Assembly: GCA_001780895.1 (NCBI GenBank) | Contig: MFJJ01000024.1 | Coordinates: 1-8,142, forward strand | DNA: 8,142 bases | Direction of reading: 5' to 3' | Source: Candidatus Gottesmanbacteria bacterium RIFCSPHIGHO2_01_FULL_46_14 | GTDB taxonomy: Bacteria > Patescibacteriota > Microgenomatia > UBA10105 > UBA927 | Shown: piece by piece, positions 4,637 through 8,142 of the stretch | Numbering within the stretch: the stretch's first letter is position 1 | How the letters are laid out: each line of letters starts with the position of its first letter | Position numbers and translations under genes: made by a program | Notes under the pieces: model-generated | Databases searched by the model: none | Seen by the model: only the letters and a program-made list of their open reading frames with translations | What the model was told of the DNA's origin: nothing

Positions 4637-5176
4637 ATGGGATTAGACGGAGAGAGGAAAGCTCTCTGTCAACTTCCATTGGCAGAAGAGGCAAGATTTA
4701 ACGAATTACCAATGCTGATTCAAGCATATGAACTTGGAATACAACAGGCGCGAAGAATCCATGAGGGAAATCCCGTTTGCGTTCAGACCGTGGCAGGAGG
4801 AGCAAATGGGTCTATCGGTTCGTTTTATGAGCGCTACCCATCAAAAACTATGTTTGATTATTCGCAAATGTTGATTGCCGCCGGTGTGTTGCTCGAAGAA
4901 TTGCGAGATAGTGGTGGGTATTTAGAAGTGGTTGATTCGAATACATCAAATGGGAGCTTGAGTACGAAACAAGTTGCTATACAGGATATTGATGTGCATT
5001 GCGTGCGTGCGCAGCTTCTCGGGTTATCGCATGCGTTTGACGGACGCATAGATGACTACCGAGTGGTAGGAATTATTGGAGAAGCGCTGCGAAATGACAT
5101 TCTTAACCCGAAAGTGAGAAAGCAGAAGGAGCGAGAGAAATATACTGAGATGATCGCCCGACTGCAGGAAAAGTAA
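4637..5176 (+). CDS. Hypothetical soluble protein, unrecognised
   Basis: A 179-residue protein that I cannot assign to a family. It has no signal peptide or TM helix. The N-terminal half contains a probable helix (LPMLIQAYELGIQQARRIHE, 24-43), then a Gly-rich stretch VAGGANGSIGSFYERYPSK (52-70) and a second helix DYSQMLIAAGVLLEELRDSG (74-93). The C-terminal 25 residues are highly charged (KVRKQKEREKYTEMIARLQEK, from 159) and probably helical or coiled-coil. Its ATG is three bases after the Yip1-like gene and its stop is two bases before the Nudix gene, so it is almost certainly expressed with the Nudix/isoprenoid genes. Coding status is well supported by length and packing. Confidence 0.75.
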   Translation: MGLDGERKALCQLPLAEEARFNELPMLIQAYELGIQQARRIHEGNPVCVQTVAGGANGSIGSFYERYPSKTMFDYSQMLIAAGVLLEELRDSGGYLEVVDSNTSNGSLSTKQVAIQDIDVHCVRAQLLGLSHAFDGRIDDYRVVGIIGEALRNDILNPKVRKQKEREKYTEMIARLQEK

Positions 5177-5178
5177 CT

Positions 5179-5826
5179 ATGTGTGAGACATTAACCGGTG
5201 TGGATATAAAAGATTTAATACCAAGAGCAGTCGATGGTGAAATCTGTTTTGTGCCGCCAGATGACAAACTGGTGGGCGCAGTCTGCGTCGTTTATGTATT
5301 GGACACCGGAGAAGTTTTGCTCTCACGGGAAAAAATGAATAAATTATGGTGTGATAAGAACCCTGGGGATTTTTCGCCTCCAGCAGGAGGGAGAGAGCTT
5401 GGTGAAACCATTGGGGTAACTTTACGGCGTGAATTGTGGCAAGAGACAGGTTTACAAATCGGAGATTTGGTGACTGACCCTAAACCGATTGGATATTTCC
5501 GATTCCACGATGGATCATGGATTGTTGCCCACGTTGTCGTGACAACCAGCGACAAGTTCCGCCAATATAGCGTTGGTCCACAAGATGGTGAGACTGATTG
5601 TCCGTTATTATGGAGTGGTGACACAGCGCATCTCCCGTTACGGGGCGGTATGGGAGGAATATTGAAGACTCTGTTTGTTGGTAAACGGATGGCAGTTGGG
5701 CCAGCTTCCGTTGGAAGACACATTGAATCCGATGATGTTTTTGATCCAACAATACTGATTGTTGATGCATCAGGGGGAAGAAAGGAAGTTACTTGGAATA
5801 CGCTATCGATTGATCCTAGGAGGTGA
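5179..5826 (+). CDS. Nudix hydrolase with a one-residue departure in the Nudix box
   Basis: A 215-residue protein with a Nudix fold. The Nudix box Gx5Ex7REUxEExGU lies at 70-92: G70, E76, R84-E85, and LWQETGL (86-92). All positions match except the first glutamate of the EE pair, which is Q88; E85 and E89 are kept. Nudix enzymes cleave nucleoside-diphosphate-linked or other diphosphate compounds using Mg2+. About 30 residues precede the fold, and a C-terminal region of about 75 residues (141-215) is not part of the core and may set substrate choice. It sits directly upstream of the IPK cassette, so a prenyl-diphosphate substrate is possible, but nothing in the sequence proves this. Its TGA stop lies inside the strong SD of the following mini-ORF. 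Nudix membership is certain; the substrate is unknown. Confidence 0.85.
   Translation: MCETLTGVDIKDLIPRAVDGEICFVPPDDKLVGAVCVVYVLDTGEVLLSREKMNKLWCDKNPGDFSPPAGGRELGETIGVTLRRELWQETGLQIGDLVTDPKPIGYFRFHDGSWIVAHVVVTTSDKFRQYSVGPQDGETDCPLLWSGDTAHLPLRGGMGGILKTLFVGKRMAVGPASVGRHIESDDVFDPTILIVDASGGRKEVTWNTLSIDPRR
5818..5826 (+). promoter_or_regulatory. Near-perfect Shine-Dalgarno site before a 16-codon ORF
   Basis: AGGAGGTGA, nine bases complementary to the usual 16S 3' end, ends six bases before the ATG at 5833. It overlaps the TGA stop of the Nudix gene (5824-5826). It is the strongest SD on the plus strand of this window, yet it points to a very short reading frame rather than directly to IPK at 5898. 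Confidence 0.85.
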
Positions 5827-5832
5827 TTTGTT

Positions 5833-5883
5833 ATGGCAGACGCTACAGAAGGAGAACCAGAAATAGTTGTTTTTTCGTTTTGA
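5833..5883 (+). CDS. 16-residue mini-ORF upstream of IPK (leader peptide or out-of-frame IPK start)
   Basis: The reading frame encodes MADATEGEPEIVVFSF and then TGA, and ends 14 bases before the ATG of IPK. It is preceded by a nearly perfect SD at ideal distance, so ribosomes should start here. It is acidic and has no recognised family. Two readings fit. It may be a translated leader that loads ribosomes which then re-initiate at IPK. Alternatively it may be the true 5' end of the IPK gene: a run of six T (5870-5875) lies inside it, and a one-base insertion or a -1 slip there joins it to the IPK frame with no stop in between. The start signal is clear; peptide function is unknown. Confidence 0.5.
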   Translation: MADATEGEPEIVVFSF

Positions 5884-5897
5884 AGAGCCAAATTGAT

Positions 5898-6701
5898 ATG
5901 AATAAAAACAAACCACTCGTTTTTATCAAAATCGGCGGGTCGCTGATTACGGATAAAACCAAACCGTTTTCTCTCAAGGAGGATGCGTTGGCGATCATCT
6001 GCGACGAAATCAAGCGGGCGTCGACTCTTGGAAAAACTTTGATTATCGGACACGGGGCCGGGTCATTTGCCCACGTACCAGCAAAAAAGTATCAGACCCA
6101 CAAAGGAATCATTAACGAAGAAAGCTATCGGGGTATTGCTGAAGTTGCTGATGTAGCCGCGCAACTCAATCGAATTGTCATTCGTACGCTCATTGCCCAT
6201 GGAGTAAATGCGGTTACGATAAGCCCGTTGAGCACGATCATCGCCCAAAATCATGAGTTAAAGTCATTTTGTACGGAAAGCATCGAGGAGCTTTTGCGTC
6301 TTGGACTATTGCCAGTCTTGTACGGTGATCAAATTTTGGATACCAAAATAGGTTGCACAGTATATTCAACAGAGAAAATACTCGGACACTTAGCTGTTAT
6401 TTTGAAGGGCAAAGGATATCATGTTGAACAGATTATTCACTGTGGACAAACCAATGGCGTGTATGATTCCGATGGAAAAACAATTCCGTTGATTACCAGT
6501 GGCAATATAGAACAATACAGAAGTGCTTTGGGGGCGTCTCATGGAACAGATGTGACGGGCGGCATGATTCACAAAGTCGAAGAAACCCTCTCGCTCGCGA
6601 AGCAAGGCATACCTGGGCTTATCATTGACGGAGTAGAACACGGGAGTTTGTCCAAAGCAGTCAACGGTGAAGATGTTGTGGGGACGCGGGTGGAAGCATG
6701 A
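5898..6701 (+). CDS. Isopentenyl phosphate kinase (IPK)
   Basis: A 267-residue amino-acid-kinase-fold enzyme that phosphorylates isopentenyl phosphate to isopentenyl diphosphate with ATP, the last step of the archaeal-type alternative mevalonate route. In order: the N-terminal KIGGSLITDK (11-20) binds phosphate and ATP; GHGAGSFAH (51-59) ends in H59, the catalytic histidine that distinguishes IPK from other members; GDQILD is at 143-148, STEK at 157-160, TNGVYD at 185-190 and the ATP-side TDVTGGM at 217-223. The usual SFGH reads SFAH, a mild change. The ATG at 5898 gives about the family's usual length and begins ten residues before the glycine motif; only a weak GAAGAG precedes it. The gene overlaps the next one by four bases (ATGA). 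IPK in bacteria is patchy (known in some Chloroflexi and reported in CPR). Assignment is strong. Confidence 0.93.
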   Translation: MNKNKPLVFIKIGGSLITDKTKPFSLKEDALAIICDEIKRASTLGKTLIIGHGAGSFAHVPAKKYQTHKGIINEESYRGIAEVADVAAQLNRIVIRTLIAHGVNAVTISPLSTIIAQNHELKSFCTESIEELLRLGLLPVLYGDQILDTKIGCTVYSTEKILGHLAVILKGKGYHVEQIIHCGQTNGVYDSDGKTIPLITSGNIEQYRSALGASHGTDVTGGMIHKVEETLSLAKQGIPGLIIDGVEHGSLSKAVNGEDVVGTRVEA

Positions 6702-7222
6702 AAGCACAGCATTCAACGACCGATGACCAGTCGGAGCTGTTTATTGTCGTTGATAAGCGCGACCGGATCGTCGGGTACCGGACGCGACACGATTGTCATC
6801 ATGACAAAGCGCTTATCCACAGAGGTGCCAATCTTGTCATCTTTGATGATCTGGGCAGGACGCTACTCCAAAAGCGAAGCAAGACGAAGGATATCCGTCC
6901 TGGGTATTGGCAGAATGCGGTTGGTGGTCACGTTTCCAAAGGGGAAAGTTACCAAAAGGCAATGGTGCGAGAGTCAGAAGAAGAACTTGGAATACGTGTG
7001 CCGGTTCGGTTTTACAAAAAATTTCTTTTTGGGTATGCCAATGAAACAGAGATGGAGGCAGTATATATTGCAACGTGCAATGGCCCGTTTCACCCAAATC
7101 AAACAGAAATAGATCACGTAACGTTTATGCATAAAAACGAGCTACAAAGAAGCCATAGCTCCGGAAAAGTAAAGCTCACGGAACTTGCTGAGTATATATT
7201 TGAACTCGTAGGATACCTATGA
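6698..7222 (+). CDS. IDI-like Nudix protein (possible isopentenyl-diphosphate isomerase or prenyl-diphosphate hydrolase)
   Basis: A 174-residue protein of the Nudix superfamily, closest by eye to type I isopentenyl-diphosphate isomerase (IDI) and YfcD-like proteins. Compared from memory with E. coli IDI, the metal ligands line up: H34 and H41 (HHDKALIH), H78 in NAVGGHV, and E116/E118 in ETEME. The catalytic cysteine of IDI (NSVCGHP) is Gly here (G76). Unlike IDI, the Nudix box is complete: G77, E83, R91-E92 and EELGI (95-99), as expected of a diphosphate hydrolase. It overlaps IPK and uppS by ATGA at both ends, which favours an isoprenoid role. It may be an isomerase with altered chemistry, or a phosphatase acting on IPP/DMAPP-type substrates. 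Fold certain; reaction open. Confidence 0.8.
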   Translation: MKAQHSTTDDQSELFIVVDKRDRIVGYRTRHDCHHDKALIHRGANLVIFDDLGRTLLQKRSKTKDIRPGYWQNAVGGHVSKGESYQKAMVRESEEELGIRVPVRFYKKFLFGYANETEMEAVYIATCNGPFHPNQTEIDHVTFMHKNELQRSHSSGKVKLTELAEYIFELVGYL

Positions 7223-7893
7223 ACAACGTTCCACAACACATTGCAATCATCATGGACGGGAACCGCAGGTGGGCAAGAGAGCAAGGATTCCCGCCGCTTA
7301 GCGGACACCAAAAAGTTGCCAATGAGATTCTCGAGCCACTTATTGAACACGCCTCCCAGCGCGGAGTGAAATTTGTTACTTTTTGGGCATTTTCAACGGA
7401 AAATTGGCGCAGGAGTAAATTCGAAGTAGCGGGAATTATGCGAATTTTTCGCCATATGATTAAAGACCGATGGCAACGATTGCACGAGAAGGGCGTGCGT
7501 ATGCGGGTCATTGGAGACATATCTAAATTTCCGCGGGACATACAAAAAGCATTGGTCGATGTTGTCGAGCAGACAAAAAATAACAAAAAAATTACAGCAG
7601 TTTTTGCCCTTAATTACGGTGGTCGCGATGAAATACTTCGTACCATTAAGAGGTTGGATACTCAAGAACCCACGGAAGAGAATTTTTCAGAGCATCTTGA
7701 TACCGCCGGAATTCCGGATCCGGAGATGATAGTGCGAACGAGCGGCGAACAGCGCTTGAGCGGGTTTCTCCTGTGGCAGAGTGAGTATAGCGAATTATAT
7801 TTCCCAGCGTGGCATATGCCCGAGTTTAGCCCGGAGAAATTGGACGAAGTCCTCGTCGAATACGCCAAGCGCCAGAGAAGATTTGGGAAATGA
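7219..7893 (+). CDS. uppS: Isoprenyl transferase (cis-prenyltransferase, undecaprenyl diphosphate synthase family)
   Basis: A 224-residue enzyme that condenses isopentenyl diphosphate onto an allylic diphosphate in cis to make a long polyprenyl diphosphate, the precursor of the lipid carrier for peptidoglycan and surface glycans. Signatures in order: HIAIIMDGNRRWA (7-19) with catalytic D13; H30 in SGH; AFSTENWRR (57-65); NYGGRDEI (132-139); and RTSGEQRLSGFLLWQ (173-187) followed by SELYF with metal-binding E192. Two family positions differ: GHxxG reads GHQKV, and the usual WPDF near the end reads MPEF. It is slightly shorter than typical members. An AGGA (7210-7213) five bases upstream is a modest SD, and the start overlaps the previous gene by ATGA. 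It is the last gene of the plus-strand cassette. Chain length and exact product cannot be read from sequence. Confidence 0.95.
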   Translation: MNNVPQHIAIIMDGNRRWAREQGFPPLSGHQKVANEILEPLIEHASQRGVKFVTFWAFSTENWRRSKFEVAGIMRIFRHMIKDRWQRLHEKGVRMRVIGDISKFPRDIQKALVDVVEQTKNNKKITAVFALNYGGRDEILRTIKRLDTQEPTEENFSEHLDTAGIPDPEMIVRTSGEQRLSGFLLWQSEYSELYFPAWHMPEFSPEKLDEVLVEYAKRQRRFGK

Positions 7894-8142
7894 CTAGAAG
7901 ATAGAATTAATTTCCTCGATACCAAAAATTATTCCTGCAAGTTGTACGATCCAAAATGCGGCGAAAATCAAGAGGAACCCCACAAGCGCGTAGGTGAGTG
8001 TTTGTTTACCGCTATCAAGCTTTTTGGCGTCCCCGGCGCTCGTCAGAAGCGTAAAGCCGGCGCTTATAAGCATCAGGAGAAGCGCAATGCCGGCGAAGAG
8101 AAACACGTAGGGAATTGCCTCGCTAATTATATCGCCAATGCT
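7894..8142 (-). CDS. T4SS-pilin-like two-helix membrane protein (paralogue 7), 5' end outside the window
   Basis: The reading frame stays open to the window edge, so the N-terminus is missing. The 82 visible residues contain TM1 (about 10-33 of the visible part), the loop SAGDAKKLDSGKQTLTYAL, and TM2. The GTG at 8106 is inside TM1 and is not a believable start, because twelve in-frame codons upstream (beginning SIGDII) continue the protein. The loop has SAGD and KKL, closest to paralogue 6 (both share the GKQ block). It is separated from the other six paralogues by the 4.8-kb plus-strand block. Its TAG stop directly abuts the uppS stop with no base between, so the two transcripts converge. 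Confidence 0.8.
   Translation of the reverse strand, partial: SIGDIISEAIPYVFLFAGIALLLMLISAGFTLLTSAGDAKKLDSGKQTLTYALVGFLLIFAAFWIVQLAGIIFGIEEINSIF

Noticed and set aside
5823..5897. In-frame ATG at 5823 as the start of IPK
   Set aside because: It overlaps the Nudix stop, lies inside the SD itself and adds an Arg-rich stretch (RRYRRRTR) unlike IPK N-termini. The ATG at 5898 matches the family start.
5292..6053. Long minus-strand open frame (about 250 codons) opposite the Nudix gene and the IPK start
   Set aside because: It lies antisense to a gene with an exact Nudix box and to the start of a clear IPK; its product is Ser/Pro-rich with no recognisable motif and no start signal, so it is a shadow frame.
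7886..7915. Possible bidirectional terminator GGAAAT ... ATTTCC at the uppS/pilin junction
   Set aside because: Six A/T-rich base pairs with an 18-base loop and no T-tract; too weak to call.

Overview
The window looks like a piece of a Candidate Phyla Radiation (Patescibacteria) genome, or something close to one. It has a tandem family of very small two-helix proteins with the (S/A)xGGDxKxLE loop of the 'T4SS pilin' (TrbC/VirB2-like) family that is expanded in CPR. Genes are short and packed almost without gaps, Shine-Dalgarno (SD) sites are mostly absent, and there is a small isoprenoid cassette. The standard code fits: TGG encodes Trp, and TAA, TAG and TGA all end plausible genes, so this is not the TGA=Gly code of Gracilibacteria. 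The lineage assignment is inference from gene content only.

Layout. (1) 4-724, minus strand: a two-gene HEPN/MNT module (nucleotidyltransferase, then HepT/HI0074-like HEPN protein) with intact catalytic motifs and its own promoter. (2) 756-3088, minus strand: six consecutive pilin-like genes. The upstream four (2777-3088, 2379-2774, 1958-2368, 1563-1952) form a tight operon. The last two (1137-1481, 756-1088) each have their own promoter. (3) 3127-4633, plus strand: a divergent ECF-type sigma factor, a 73-bp palindromic repeat, a small single-pass membrane protein and a five-helix Yip1-like membrane protein. (4) 4637-7893, plus strand: an unrecognised soluble protein, a Nudix hydrolase, a 16-codon ORF behind the best SD site in the window, isopentenyl phosphate kinase (IPK), an IDI-like Nudix protein and a UppS-type cis-prenyltransferase. 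The last three overlap by ATGA junctions. (5) 7894-8142, minus strand: a seventh pilin-like gene, cut by the window edge and abutting uppS with no gap.

How the parts may work together. IPK makes isopentenyl diphosphate from isopentenyl phosphate, the IDI-like protein may isomerise or hydrolyse prenyl diphosphates, and UppS builds the polyprenyl carrier lipid for cell-wall and surface glycans. The pilin-like proteins would sit in the membrane as subunits of a pilus or secretion/uptake apparatus. The divergent sigma factor and the membrane proteins after it are candidates for controlling, or responding at, the cell surface.

The most striking non-coding signal is promoter geometry. Three minus-strand genes have a -35/-10 pair with a 17-bp spacer and exactly six bases between the -10 box and the ATG, which predicts leaderless mRNAs. 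A fourth promoter with the same spacer instead has a 22-nt leader with a strong SD. No tRNA, rRNA, CRISPR array or insertion sequence was seen, and no stretch of 300 bases lacks a gene.
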